A DNA stretch of 64,000 bases from NCBI RefSeq assembly GCF_001619985.1, contig NW_017264193.1, positions 2,733,726 through 2,797,725 on the forward strand. Direction: 5' to 3'. Source of the DNA: Xylona heveae TC161. Lineage: Eukaryota > Ascomycota > Xylonomycetes > Xylonales > Xylonaceae. How positions within the stretch are numbered: the stretch's first letter is position 1; each line of letters starts with the position of its first letter. Below, one piece after another: positions 47,179 through 61,447 of this stretch. The position numbers were made by a program, and so were the translations under genes. Under the pieces are notes generated by a model that saw only the letters and a program-made list of their open reading frames with translations, had not been told where the DNA came from and ran no database searches.

Positions 47179-47897
47179 TCAACAACCCATATTTTTCTAG
47201 TAGCAGGCTAACGGCAATATGGCACTCCAGCTTGACTCCTGGTGGATAATCTCCTCAAAAGAAAGATTGAATGCTTTTTCAATTCGAATTAAAACCCCTG
47301 GTAGGGCTCTTTGGCGTCTGGAAGATGGAGTCGTGGTTTTGCCTGCTGGCGCGGAAACACTTTGTTTATCCGGCTATTGTGGACGGACATTTACTCATTG
47401 CATAATAATTTTTTCATTTCGTCATTCAATGCTCGGACCATTTTGCAATATCCACTGCATACCATCTTCTAAACCTCAAGAGTACATTTAAGTACGGCTG
47501 GTCTCGAGTAAGAAGCTTTATCAGTACGACTACTTGTAAACGTGGGGAATTGGGGGAGAAACCTGGTGTTGATCCTTTGGTCCCTTGAATTCCCAAACTA
47601 GAAATGGCTGGCGCGTGCCGATGGCGCCTCGGCCCGCGCTTTGGTGTCGCGAAGCGGGAGAAAAACACAAAAATCGGAGCCAAAGAAAAAAAGTTCCCCC
47701 GAAGGCGCTTTGCGATCGTACTCATCTTGCATCGCCTCGTATAACGAACCCTATAACTTATAGGACCCCTGACGATCCCCTGGGCTACCCTTCCGATCGT
47801 CAATCTCTCTCTTCTCTCTCGCGCAGTTCGCATTACATTCGAACTTATACCGCCCTAAGGCACCGCCCATTTCCACCCCGAGAGTAACGTCGTCAAG
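47179..47897. other. Spacer between ERV2 and the LYAR-like gene
   Basis: About 720 nt. The right part is the LYAR-like promoter and 5' leader; it has an AACCCTATAAC element (about 47748) resembling the telobox/TAGGGTT motif seen upstream of some fungal ribosome-biogenesis genes. No gene. Confidence 0.45.
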
Positions 47898-49427
47898 ATG
47901 GTCTCCTTCTCATGCGAGGTAAGAATCTGATTCGCATTGCGAAACACACCCAAAGAAATTTTCCTCATTACAGAGCGATTGACGCATTATGAACAGAACT
48001 GCGGCGATATCCTCACCAAGAAGAAGCTCGATCCGCACCGCAACCGGTGTCGCGGCGCCAGTTTCACTTGCATTGACTGTATGGTGCATTTCCACGGCAC
48101 GGAATACAGAAGCCACACGGTATGTTGCAATGTTGCACTTTGTCTCCTACTCCATCCCCATTCGTTTCGCTATGCAATATTCAATCTCAAATATCGCGTC
48201 GAATCATAACCTTGCATCCGCTTCGTCTTCCGCCCTGCATCACCACCACACTGTGGCGCGGGAAACGTTCTCCCCTTATTCGCTCGTCAACGCAACCAAT
48301 CCAAACAAAAAAAAAACAACCCAAATGCTGATATTTGAGACGCTTGCGACATATAACAGAGCTGCATGACCGAAGCGCAGAAATACCAAGGCCACTTGTA
48401 CAGACCCGAGAAGGAAAAATGCAAGGCGCCAAATGGGAAGCAACAACAGCAACAACAAAGGCCCAATAACAACAACAACAACAATAACCGCGCAAACGCC
48501 ATTGCCACAATCAATGTGCCTCCCAAAGCACCCAGCCCTCCTGCTCCTCCCGCCGCCGCCGCCGCAGTCAACGTCTTTGACTACCTCGTGACGGACGATT
48601 CTCCCAATGCATCGAAAATGTCGCTCGGCCTCGTCCCCGCCCCGACCAACGGCGCGGCGCACGACGACGACCCTTCATACGAGCGCAACGGATACTCTTA
48701 CGGCGCTGGACCTGTGACCGCAACCTCGCCCGCTGCGCGACATGAACAATCCGCCTTCCAGACTCCTGCCAAAGCAACAAAAACAACAACGACCGACGCT
48801 TCGTCATCGACAACGAAAAAGGACAAGAAGCGCAAACGACACACCTCCGCGGACGACCAGGAGGAACAGAAACTGGCCCTTAATGGCGCAGGACCACACT
48901 CGGACGAAATGGCAATCGATACTCCGCCCGCCTTGCACTCCGGCCTGACGGGCGGTCTGAACCGCATGGTCATGGCCGGCGAGTATCCTGCTACGCCAGA
49001 CTACGAAGCGTCGCCCTCGAGTCCGTTAAAGCGCGCCAAGCCAACCCGTCAGTCTGCCGTCCCGACGACGACAAGTATGGCGCTGACGAAGATGAATGGT
49101 ACAACGAATCGTGACGACCGCCACAGCCACCGTCACCGTCACCGTCGTCATTCCGACAAGAACCCCGTGTCCCCCGCCGAAGAAGACGAAGAACAAGACC
49201 AGAATCAACTCGTGCTGTACCGCTCCCGGGCCGAGCATTTTCTTTCGTTTGTGACAAAGGGCCCCGAGAGCGAAAAGGGGTACAGCATCAACAAGGCGCT
49301 GAAGCGGTACCACCGGGAGCGCCACGATCGGGGTCTAGGCCTGGGTAAAGCCGACGAGGAGAAGGAGCTGTGGAAGAGCTTGAGGCTGAAGAAGAATGAG
49401 CGGGGGGAGATTGTTTTGATTTCCTGA
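47898..49427 (+). CDS. LYAR-type C2HC zinc-finger protein
   Basis: Nucleolar zinc-finger family linked to rRNA processing and cell growth in animals. Three exons, 47898-47918 (21 nt), 47997-48119 and 48360-49427, give 403 residues. Residues 1-65 are the paired LYAR fingers: MVSFSCENCGDILTKKKLDP HRNRCRGASFTCIDCMVHFH with GTEYRSHTSCMTEAQKYQG, assembled only when both introns are removed. After this come a Gln/Asn run (QQQQQQRP then eight Asn), an Ala/Pro stretch, a Lys-rich nuclear signal (KKDKKRKRH), His/Arg repeats (HSHRHRHRRH), and a C-terminal segment that looks conserved (HFLSFVTKGPESEKGYSINK). The fungal role is inferred from the family only. Confidence 0.92.
48441..48488 (+). repeat. CAA/AAC trinucleotide run (poly-Gln, poly-Asn) in the LYAR-like gene
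   Basis: Coding trinucleotide repeat giving six Gln and then eight Asn, interrupted by Arg-Pro. Likely length-variable. Confidence 0.85.
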
Positions 49428-49908
49428 ACGAACTGAGGAGGGAGCTTAGGGGGGTGGGGGGGAAGAAAGAAAAAGAGGGCGGGGAAGGAAATTAGAGATC
49501 ATATGTTGCATTTATACCATTACAACTAACTCTGTTACTAGCTGTAAGCTTTTCCAATTATTGTTATTGGCTTACGGACGGGAATGGAATCTACGTTTAG
49601 GACAGGGGCTAGAGCACCACGTGCATCGCAGACTTAGACGATATATCCTTCATATTCATACTTTTCACTCACGGCTATACACATATTATTACTATGAAGA
49701 TAATGTATTCACAAATCAAGATGAAGTCTAAATTTGTTACACGCTACATGTTGCGGGGTATCTGTCCGAAAAATACACTTTTTGCCACGCTCCATTCGAA
49801 ACAAGTAATATGCCACTAGACACAATGAAATAGAAATGTCCTCGGAGAATACTCGCGTTCTATGAATGAAACATTAAAAAAATTGGAAAGGAAGGGGAAG
49901 ACTGATAA
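49428..49908. other. Convergent 3' spacer between the LYAR-like gene and PEX1
   Basis: 480 nt, purine-rich then AT-rich. No feature. Confidence 0.6.
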
Positions 49909-52900
49909 TCACATCAGACTGCTTCTGCCGCCGATTTCAGTCGGCGCCTGACCGCTGGGCATCTCGCCATTACGCCCAACGACAAATTCATTGTAAATGG
50001 CCGCTAGTCGCATTCGCTCTGTCGAACTGATGGAGCTTCTTGTGGTTGCGAGGGATGCCGCCAGGTGTTTCCAATGAACGACCACTTCAGTGGACTCATG
50101 TTGCACGTTGCCAGGAGCAGAGACGGCCGCACTTTCATGGACACGCCCTTGTGATCCGGGGTCGGCTAGTTGCCTTTGATGCCGCCGGGCTTGTTTCAAG
50201 GCGTCAAGCTTTGCAATGATGGCAGCACGGGAGGCAGCTTGGGACCTTTTGCTAGAGACAGAAACATCCTCATCCTCGCCCTCTGCGAATCTAAACTGTA
50301 TAAAGTCCTGTTGCGCCGATGCGCGACTTGGTTTTTCTTGCCGTTTCTTTTGCTTGCTGTTGCCGGCCTTTTCCTCGTCTGCGTCTAAAACGTCATGGAT
50401 TGCTTCGAGGTGGGCATTATATACTACTGCCTGAAGATCGGCTCCGGAATAACCTTCCGTCCGCCGTGCCACTTCATGAAAGTCGCCATGACCGCTAGAT
50501 CCGTGAAGTATGTTCTCGCTGATCTTGATCTTCTTGCTGAACGCCTTAAGTATGTCCAATCGATCTTCAAAACTAGGAAGATCGCAAATCAGAGATTTAT
50601 CGAGCCGACCAGGGCGCAATAAAGCTGGGTCAATGAGATCCGGTCTAGATGTTGCGGCCAGTACGTAGACACCTGAAAGGCCTTCTGCACCATCCATCTG
50701 AGTAAGCAGTTGGTTGACAACTCGGTCTGTAACACCAGTTGAGTCATGACCTCTATTTCCACGTTAGCCCCTCCGAAAATAACCTGTTGCCGCGATGAAG
50801 GCTTACCTTTTGGGTGCAATACTATCGAACTCGTCGAAGAACAAAACGCAAGGCCTGGCTGCTTGTGCGCGCTCAAATAGGTCCCGAACACTCTTCTCGC
50901 TGGCGCCAATGTATTTGTTCAGGATTTCGGGTCCCTTGACGCTGATAAAATTCAAACCACACTCTCCCGCAACTGCACTTGCAAGGAGCGTTTTCCCACA
51001 ACCTGGATATCCGTAGAGAAGAAGACCCGATCGGAGTCGGAGAGGACACTGGGCGAAGATAGGAGCATACGTGGTGGGATATTGTAGCGTCTCCAGAAGA
51101 GTTTGGCGAGTGTAATGAAGACCTCCAATTGAGTCAAACGTCGTCGTGGAAGACTGTAACGACACGTTTCTTAGAGATGCAGGTGTGAAACCTTGCAGTG
51201 CTCGAGTAAAGTCATCGATTCCTAGTTTTATCGTCTCTTTATCGGAGCTGGCTTTGGCTGGGACAATCGATCGAATGAGTGCTTCACTTCTCGCACGAGA
51301 GACGAGTAAAACTAAATCGCCCGGCATGTACCCATCGGTCTTCCCTGCAAGGTCAAGGAAATCAATATCCTTTTCCACCACAAACCCTCCGGCGCCGTCT
51401 GATGAGTTACGGCGACTGCTAGTACTTAGACCGTCCATCCACATGCCATCTTCTTCCTGAGATGAGGGAGGTCTACTATCAACAGCATTGTCCGGTGCGG
51501 CTTTCTTGGATCCGTGGTCCTGCGCTACCAGCATTTCCAGCACCTTCCGTCTGCCCTCTTTGTCAGGTGCTTTGAGACTAATGATCTCTCGAACGACGTG
51601 GTTGCTAACAAGCAGATTGTTGACGCTCTCCTTCGCCTGAGCCGTTGCTAATAAAACAACACCAGACTCCATCGAGCAATACTGCTTCACAATGGAGCAG
51701 ACGATTTCGCTAATCTGGCGACTACGGCCATTTTCTCCGCCTACTTGGAGCTCTGTCTCAACCGGACATAACTTATCCACGTCATCTAAAACAACCAAAG
51801 ACCGACCACCTAAGCGGGCGCCCCAGGAAGCTGTCATGAACAGGGCATTGAGGGACTCCTTGATTGTAGAGACGCGTGTCTCTTCCGTGACAAGCTTTTT
51901 GCATGGGAAGTAGGTTGCGTGATAGAGCAAGCTTTGCCGCAGCTCGTGAGACAAAAGATGAGTTAGGGATGTTTTCCCACATCCAAGGCCTCCTGTCAGC
52001 AACACAGAGGAAGAGTGTGAGAGATGTCCCAGGATTTGATCAATTAACTTATCAATACCAACCATATGCGGCGGACGCTCCGGTAGGGCTTCGTCAGGCG
52101 CTGCATTGGTTAGCTGTGTGGCCGGAGGAGCTAGAACTTCTGGTCGTATTTCTATGTGTAGACTGCGCTCGGATCCCAGTGCCCAAGCGCACGGCGCTTT
52201 CATTGGATCGGAAGTTGCTGTTTGGGGCTCAAATCTTAGAATTCCACCATCGAAGTCCAGACTTTCGCCCTGAAAATTGGATTTGCTAATGTAGAGACCA
52301 TCTGTGATTGGGCCTTCAAGTATGCTGTGACCTTGATTGGGTCCCGGACCCAGTATGGATTTAAGCTTCCTCGAAACTTCTTCATTTTCCTCCTGTGATT
52401 GTCCTCCAAATTTCAAACCTTCCCCTTGGCGTGACGAGGTAGTACTGAAGGGAGTAAAGGTGAGCGATCTCAAGTTCCCTTTTGGAGTCTGCGGTGGTGC
52501 GGCCTCTATCCTTATGATGCCTCCTACAAAACTCTCGACACGCAGAGCCTCACATAATGGCGTCGAAAGTACAGCATGCTGAGTATCAGGGCCATCGAGC
52601 CATGGCAAGATTCTTGCAACAACCTTTGAGGCAATTTCCGTGGGTTTGGTCGAGCCGAGTTCAGCTTGTCCAGGAGACTGGAGGTTTGGCGCGCGAATGC
52701 CTGCAGGTTGAACCACGGAAACAGAAACCCAAGTGCTTCCTTTTAATGCCTTTGAGAACAAAGCATCTTTATCAACCCAGACCTTCAATCCTTCATTTCC
52801 GTTTTCAGGCTCGTCGTCAAAATATTCCATCGCTATATCACGATCCACTCCGCGGAAAAATAAAGCTCCTTTGCCGGAAGGCTCCTCACGAGGGTTCCGC

Positions 52901-53887
52901 TGGCGTACAGCGCTCACGGCGCTCCTGCCACTAACGCTTCGGCCACCGGCACTTGCGACGCTCTGGCTATCCCGACCGCCGCCTCGAGACTGTCTTTGAC
53001 GAACCTTTGGGGCGACAATGACTTCTGCATCTGGTGCGATTTTCGCAAAAGGCGACGACGAAGGAGGACTTGGAGTTAGCGACAGCACGCGTATACTGGC
53101 GGTAGATGTCGGAGAAAGATGAAGTGAGAGGGGGTGGGGCTGCTGAGGCGGGATTCCATTTGGGGGCTCGAATGACGGATTAGGAAGCGCTCGTATCTGT
53201 GAAAGAAGATTGAGCTCGAGGAAGGTAGCATGAAGCTCGATCACTTAGAGCTTGTCAGCTTATGTTTTCATGATTGGGAAAGATATATCTGCACCCACTT
53301 TCCCAGTCTGCAGTGGTAAGAGGTTCAATATTGACGGTACGAACGAGAGGTGGATCCAAGTGCAATGTGATTCCAACCTAAAGACAAATCAGTCATGTCA
53401 AGCTATATCATGAGTGCAAAACTGAATATGCCGTACCTTTTGCCCATCTTCAAGGCCAAGCAGGCGGCCGAGAGTAGCATCAATTTCAACCAGAGCTATA
53501 TCTTGATCTCGGACAGACCCTGAGTGTCGGCCACCAGCTAGACCATCACGAGTGATTACTGGCGCGGCCTTGCGTTTGCTAGGCATCCCAGTCCATCCCA
53601 CGTATACGGATCTTTGTTGGGAGGAAGTCTCGGCAGCACCGGTTCGGCCCGTTTGCTGGCGGAAGGACAGTTCCACAATGACATTTTGGGCAGCCTAGAT
53701 TATCGATGTAAGCTATTTGTGGCAGAAAAGTTGAATAATGATGAGATTTGATGCATACTGTATTTGCATTGACCAAAATACCTACAAGGGTTGAAGGTAG
53801 GTTGACCAGACAGCTTTTGAGTTGACTCAAGAAAGCTATCTCCGCCGACGTGGAAGACGCCGCGGACTTCCTTGCAGCAGGGGCCAT
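49909..53887 (-). CDS. PEX1: Peroxin-1, AAA ATPase of the peroxisomal export complex
   Basis: With Pex6 it extracts ubiquitinated Pex5 from the peroxisome membrane. Five exons, 53759-53887, 53437-53694, 53299-53377, 50807-53243 and 49909-50752, give 1248 residues. The N-terminus ([20 protein letters not shown] then [16 protein letters not shown] and a VELSFRQQ segment) is the double-psi-barrel-type N-domain, ending in the [14 protein letters not shown] junction. D1 has Walker [10 protein letters not shown] near residue 575 and Walker [12 protein letters not shown]2 has [20 protein letters not shown] near 903, [20 protein letters not shown], Walker [16 protein letters not shown], and the second region of homology [21 protein letters not shown]2 is the fully canonical, conserved ring, as usual for Pex1. 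Divergent from MCM7, 463 nt between ATGs. Confidence 0.96.
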
Positions 53888-54350
53888 GGGTGATCACTCA
53901 TACACCTCCATCCAATTCAGATGTAAATGTATTTCAATGGCATGCGTGCATATTTCTTGATATAGGGAAGGCTCAAAAGAGCAAGATATATAATTGATAT
54001 CACTTCATGTATGGTGGGTTGACTTGTATGCATTCGGCCCGCAAGCAAGTGAAGCCGAGGCCCGAGATAATGAACGCCGGGTAAGGTTGTGTTGTTTTCT
54101 GAACTAGTCCTAAAAAGGGTGGATAATTGCACTCCGCCTGCTCGTGCTGCTAAAACGCGGTCGCGCGTGTCTTCAAGCGCCTTCAACGCGTTTCGCGTTC
54201 ACCTGTCGCTTCTCTAGGAGTCCATTCTCGTTTCAACAAACCAACCTCCCCTTCCCCATATTATTTCGGCATCATCACAAATCTTGTCAATCGCCAGTCG
54301 CGAACAACAAATCCTGCTACCTTTTCTCGGTCAACCCTACCACGGGCGCA
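53888..54350. promoter_or_regulatory. Divergent promoter region between PEX1 and MCM7
   Basis: 463 nt. The MCM7 side is rich in CGCG: an ACGCG at about 54155, ACGCGT at 54186-54191 and an overlapping CGCGAAA on the opposite strand. These are the kind of sites bound by MBF (Mbp1/Swi6 or Cdc10 complex) at G1/S genes. Confidence 0.6.
54186..54191. promoter_or_regulatory. MCB element (ACGCGT) upstream of MCM7
   Basis: Perfect MluI cell-cycle box 160 nt before the MCM7 ATG, immediately followed by TTCGCG so that the opposite strand reads CGCGAAACGCGT. G1/S control of MCM genes through MBF is established in yeasts; use here is inferred. Confidence 0.6.
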
Positions 54351-57054
54351 ATGGCGCTCCTCACATTTAAGGCACCGGTAAACTACGAACTTCAGCAATG
54401 TAGGTTACTGGAACATGTTTTTCTTGGTGTTTTCTCAAATTGACACCTTCAAGCTGCGTTTGAGGATTTCCTCAAAACCTTCAAATCATCGTCGTCCGCC
54501 ACGGAGGTATCTGCGACGAATGCTCTCCAGGAGTTACACCTCGAAGATGATGATTTAAGCGATGAATATGATTTCATGGACGATGTGGCCGACGGTTCAG
54601 GAGCGGCTCGGCGGCGAAGGGACGATAAGTCCGCCGAACCGAAATTGAAATATATGAAGATACTCCAAAGCCTAGCGGACCGAGAATCTTCGCACATTAC
54701 TATCGAACTCGATGATCTGCAAACGGTACGCCTACCAAAACCAATCGCAATCGTGATCTTCAAACATGGATACTGAATATGCGCATAGTATGAACGGGGA
54801 TTGGAAGAAGATGCCGCCGGCTTAAACTTGGTGCAATCAATCGAGGTCAATGCGAAACATTACATAGAGATCCTTGCACGAGCTATTGACAAGTCGATGC
54901 CGAGAGAAACTCGAGAAATCTCGTATGTCCTATCGAGGTCTCTACCACTTGGAGACATGACCGCAGTACTAATCAAACCTGCAGATACAAAGATGATGTT
55001 ATGGATGTCATTATGTCCCAGCGAGAGCGAAGAAATGAGGCCATGGCCCTGGCAGCCGAAGGTACTCTTGATGCACCACCGCCACAACAAGATTCGCTCT
55101 TTCCTGCCGAGCTCACGAGACGCTACACTCTCAGCTTCAAACCTGTTACTCCTTCCGGATCGGCCAACGAGCGGAGCCAAAAAGCCTTGGCAGTGCGAGA
55201 TGTCAAGGGAGAGCACATTGGTCATCTGATTACCGTCCGCGGTATTGCTACGAGGGTGTCAGATGTAAAGCCTGAAGCCCAAGTCATGGCATACACTTGT
55301 GATAGATGTGGTTCTGAAGTGTTCCAACCGATCACCTCGAAACAGTTCACGCCTATGCAAGAATGCCCCTCAAAAGAATGTAAAGACAACCACACAAAGG
55401 GACAGCTGTTCTTGTCGACTCGTGCCTCCAAATTTCACGCTTTTCAAGAAGTTAAAATCCAAGAAATGGCGGATCAGGTGCCAATTGGACATATTCCTCG
55501 CACTCTGACTATCCAGTGCCATGGCGGCTTGACACGACAGATCAACCCTGGAGACATGGTCGACATTGCAGGCATCTTCTTGCCAACCCCTTATACAGGA
55601 TTCAAGGCCATCCGAGCCGGGTTGTTGACAGACACATACTTGGAAGCTCAATATATAACTCAACACAAACAAGCATACGATGACTTGACTATCGACCTGC
55701 GGACCCTTCGGCGCATCGAGCAGTACAGAGAATCAGGACACATGTACGAGTACTTGGCTCGGTCAATCGCTCCCGAAATCTATGGACACTTGGATGTCAA
55801 GAAGGCGCTATTGCTCCTGCTCATCGGAGGCGTGACCAAAGAGATGGGCGACGGCATGCGCATCAGAGGAGACATCAACATCTGCCTGATGGGTGACCCT
55901 GGTGTTGCCAAATCTCAACTGATGAAATATATTGCCAAGGTTGCGCCACGCGGCGTGTACACGACCGGCCGAGGAAGCAGTGGCGTCGGATTGACAGCAG
56001 CAATCATGCGCGATCCTGTCACTGACGAAGTGGTTCTCGAAGGCGGTGCATTAGTCCTCGCCGACAACGGCATCTGCTGCATTGATGAATTCGACAAGAT
56101 GGACGACGGCGACCGTACCGCCATTCACGAAGTCATGGAGCAACAGACCATCTCCATCAGCAAAGCCGGCATCACCACCTCTCTGAACGCACGCACCTCC
56201 ATTCTCGCCGCCGCCAACCCGCTCTACGGCCGCTACAATCCCCGGATCTCTCCCGTCGAAAACATCAACCTCCCCGCCGCCCTTCTTTCCCGTTTCGACA
56301 TTCTCTTCCTCATCCTAGACACCCCTTCGCGCGAAGCCGACGAGGAACTGGCCAAGCACGTCACAGAAGTGCACATGACCAACAAGCACCCGGAGAGCGA
56401 AGGCGTCGTCTTCAGCCCGCAGGAAGTCCGTCAATATATTGCCCAGGCCCGCACGTACCGCCCCATCGTCCCCAAAGAAGTCGCAGACTACATCACCGGC
56501 GCCTATGTGCGCATGCGCCAGCAGCAGAAGCGCGACGAAGGCAGCAAGAAACAATACACCCACATCACTCCCCGTACCCTTCTTGGTATCGTCCGTCTGT
56601 CCCAGGCTCTTGCCCGTCTCCGTTTCAGCGCGTCCGTTGCCACCGACGACGTCGACGAGGCTCTGCGTCTCGTCGAGGTCAGCAAATCCAGTCTCTACCA
56701 CGACACCCGCGCTACCGGCGACCAGAGCCCCAGCAGCAAGATCTACAACCTCATTCGCGCCATGGCCGATTCCGGAGCCGCCGCCGTCGAAGATGGCAGC
56801 CGCGGTGAGCTTAGCATGCGCAAGGTCCGCGAAAGAATCGTCGCAAAGGGCTTCACTGAAGACCAGCTCGTCCATGCAATTGATGAATATGCTCTGCTTG
56901 ATGTAAGTCTTTCACTTCTTTTCGTTCCCCCCACATAAGTCTTAAATAAGATTCTAACTGTGTACTATAGGTCTGGCAAACAACTGCCGACGGCAGCCGA
57001 CTTATCTTCATCGAAGCCGGTGACGCTGATATCGACATGGGCGACGATGAGTAG
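54351..57054 (+). CDS. MCM7: DNA replication licensing factor Mcm7, subunit of the MCM2-7 helicase
   Basis: Five exons, 54351-54399, 54454-54725, 54789-54922, 54985-56902 and 56971-57054, give 818 residues. The N-terminus [20 protein letters not shown] is followed by an acidic region, then [20 protein letters not shown] (the site used in fungal MCM7 phylogenies). The N-terminal zinc ribbon starts at [11 protein letters not shown] near residue 255 and closes with [12 protein letters not shown] box: Walker [10 protein letters not shown] near residue 450, [12 protein letters not shown] hairpin, Walker [10 protein letters not shown], and arginine finger LLSRFDILF. The C-terminus ends in a winged-helix-like segment and the acidic [10 protein letters not shown]. 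All introns are GT-AG and restore conserved sequence. Assignment to Mcm7 rather than other MCMs rests on the [20 protein letters not shown] segment and the exact YKDDVMDV region. Confidence 0.97.
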
Positions 57055-57677
57055 AAGAAACCATCCTGTTGTTTTAATTTTTTTTTGTTTTATTTATTTT
57101 TATTTTGTTTTTATTTTGTTTTTCCGAAGCATTGACTTCACTGGCATTTCCCCTTCCCTTCCCCTTTCCTTTGCCAAGGCAGATGGCGTTTTCCAAGGTG
57201 TGCACTTTTCAAAGAAAGCATTTCTATGGCGGGTTATTTCCATGGTGTCTGTTATTCTTTTTCTCCTCCCCTTTCTTTTTGTGCCTTTATATTCTTTACT
57301 TTATTCCGTGGAATAATTTTGTAGCTCTCATATACCATCAGCTGAAATGAAGCTTGAAAGAAATATCTGAAATATTCGACCTGAGTAACTGTCATAATGT
57401 CACATTGATAGCGATCAAAGCTTGTTGTGTAGAAAATCGAGGTGGAATGTGAATTTGGAGTATGATACTAGGTACTTATATATGACTTGAGGAGGAAAAT
57501 ATCTATGTTTACACTAAGGTTGATGGAAATAAACCCCTTTCCGGAAAAAAAAAAAAAAGAAATGGTACAAATGGTACGTATAGAAAAAAGGATTCATGTT
57601 TTTGACGCAAAATGAAATGAAGATAAAAAAAAAATGGGAAGAAATGGAAAGAAAAGAGGAAGGGCACTCTGACTAAT
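57055..57677. other. Convergent 3' spacer between MCM7 and mS29
   Basis: 620 nt, strongly T-rich on the left and A-rich on the right, as expected for two facing 3' regions. No feature. Confidence 0.6.
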
Positions 57678-59330
57678 CTAAACGCGCATAGTGACGGCGC
57701 CTCTCTCCAATTCTCCAACAATGCCACCGCCAGCAAGGATCCACTTCTCTGCTACGAGGCTATCATTGACAGCAGCTCTCAGGAGTCCGCTGGCAGCATA
57801 GTACTCGAGCAAGCCACGGGCTTCTTCACGAGAGACTTTGCTCAGTGTGTGCACGTCAATGCCGCCACGGGCAGCAAAGACCTGCTTGACGCGCTCGTCG
57901 ACGGGCTCCCAGGCTGAAGGCTGAGGGAGGTCCTTCTCGGGAGTACCTGCGGCGCGGGCCTCGATTTGGCGAAGGGCAAGAGTCATGGTTGGGGTCAAGG
58001 GGGTATTGGATGCGGAGGTGGCGGCGACGATGGCACCGCCCTGGGGCAGGGTCTTTTCGCCAGACAGGTGCTTGACGAAATGGTTGACAATGGCGAGGTC
58101 GTGGGCGTGGATGAGGTTGAAGTCTGCGTCGCGGTAGGCGGAGTTGCGCATGACGTGGGCGAGGTTGTCAATGGCGAGCATGACGGGAGGGCGGGCAGGG
58201 GCGTTGGCAGGCGCAGCGGAGAGTTCGGTCCACAAGGCCTGGAACGCGGGCCAGGCCAGGTCAGCGTCTTTGGCGCCGAGCTCGGCCAGACGGGCAAGTG
58301 TCATGTTGGACTGCAAGGGGACGGGCATGCCAGGGTGTTCTTGCGACAATTGCAGGCCGTTGAGCACGGGCTGGTTGGCGCGCAGAGTCCGCGAGAGCAG
58401 CTCGGACATGTATGCTTTTTGCACGTATTGTTTGGGCTCGGTGTTGCGGAGAGGGCTGTATGCCGTGTGTGCGATGGTGAGTTCTTGGGCTGGAAGGATG
58501 GCACGTTTGGTGGTTAGCTTTTTACTCTTTTTCAAAATAACTTGGGAGGGCAATGAAGTGTGGGGAAGTAAGTGGAGCCAAAGAGAGAAAATCGGCCAAA
58601 AAGTAGGTAAATAGGACTGTAGGGAGGAATTAGAAAGAAACTAACCATCGGGAATGCTGATGACAACCCAGCCCTTCAGGAAAGCCATGGCCATAGCTTG
58701 TAGAAGAAGAACGCTCTTTCCACTGGCCTTGTCGCCAGTCAAGATCTTTCGCAGAAATGTTCTCTTTCCGTTCTCGCCATCTGTAACCTTGGCCACTTGC
58801 TGAGCGAGATCCAGCGATTGTTTCGTCTGCAGTGTGCTTGGTTGGCGGAAGAGTTTCCAAGCCTGAGTCGTCTTGAACGCCTCTACGGCTCTCAATTGAT
58901 CCACGACCGGTCCGGGTATACCCAGAACTTGTCCATGGTTTTGTGCATCAACCATTGTTTCGGGGCTGAGTTCTTTCAGACCTTGCACCTCGACCGCATT
59001 GGTATTGCTCAACACAATTCGCTTGCGGGCTGCTTTTCTCTCACCGGGGGCCGGTGGTCGTGTTGTGGCTTTTACTGGGGACTTCTTTTTGATCCTGAGC
59101 GATTTCTGGCCTCTTCTCGGCGGGCCAGCCTGGACTCGTGAAATGTTTCCACCCTTAGCCGGGGCCTTGGCAGCATTGTACGGCGAACTGGTGGAGAAGG
59201 GGATGGCCGGCGTCACGGCGCGCGACAGAAAGGGAGAAGCGGTCGTGCCTGTCGACGGAAGAAAAGCTGATGGCCTCGAGGCGTACGTCTGCGGCCGAAG
59301 CAGACATCGCCAACAGCTTGACGAAGCCAT
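57678..59330 (-). CDS. Mitochondrial ribosomal small-subunit protein mS29 (Rsm23/DAP3 family)
   Basis: GTP-binding mitoribosome component at the head of the small subunit. Two exons, 58646-59330 and 57678-58489, give 498 residues. The N-terminus is rich in Arg/Ser without acids (MASSSCWRCLLRPQTYASRP), a likely mitochondrial presequence. A basic linker follows, then the family opening KELSPETMVDAQNHGQVLGI and the P-loop LTGDKASGKSVLLLQA. After the splice junction (WVVISIPDAQELTIAHTAY) come the C-terminal ATPase core with MLAIDNLAHVMRNSAYRD (Walker B region) and GAIVAATSASNTPLTP, and the ending SRE-EARGLLEYYAASGLLR. The 156-nt intron is longer than most in this window; its acceptor CTTCCAG gives the family-like PDAQELTIAHT. 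Confidence 0.92.
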
Positions 59331-59896
59331 TGTGTGTGTCGCGAGGAGTGTCCGAGGTTTGGTTCGGTCGCCGCGCGATCAAAAAGACAGCATCAATGGA
59401 CGTTGGTGATGGAGATTATATTTCCCGAAGTTGTTGCTTCTCAGAATTGACCCTTGCCGCTTTTACTCTCGCTGGATGTGTTCGCTAAAGCGGCGACAGC
59501 AATGAGCAAAAGCTTCCCGTTACGGATTAGACTGACTCTCGAATGTCCACGCTGCAGGCGCATGCAACAACGACTTTGACAGCTTTAACCCCGATCCCCA
59601 AAGAACGAGATGATAATCGATTGTCCAAAGAAATCTACACCTCAAAATAAAAGACGTATTCAATAATGTATTGAAAGCGACTTGCCTTGTAATAAGGATG
59701 AGGCGCTGGGCAAACAACCAAAAAATACATTGTCAATTCAGAGTCTCACTCTCCATTCAATTGGCATGAGAATGATCAATAATGTCTAAAAGACAAAATG
59801 CGAGTAAATTGAATGCTTTTTCTAAGCCCACAAGACGAAAATTATATTCCTACATGCATGTCGCGTCCACATATACAAAATCACTTTTAATCACGC
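59331..59896. other. Spacer between mS29 and DAHP synthase
   Basis: 566 nt: promoter of the mS29 gene and 3' region of the DAHP synthase gene. No other feature. Confidence 0.55.

Positions 59897-61447
<1,551 letters not shown>

Noticed and set aside
57966-58517. 183-codon + strand frame opposite the mS29 gene
   Set aside because: Antisense shadow of a well-conserved gene; Gly/Val-rich make-up follows from the sense codons.
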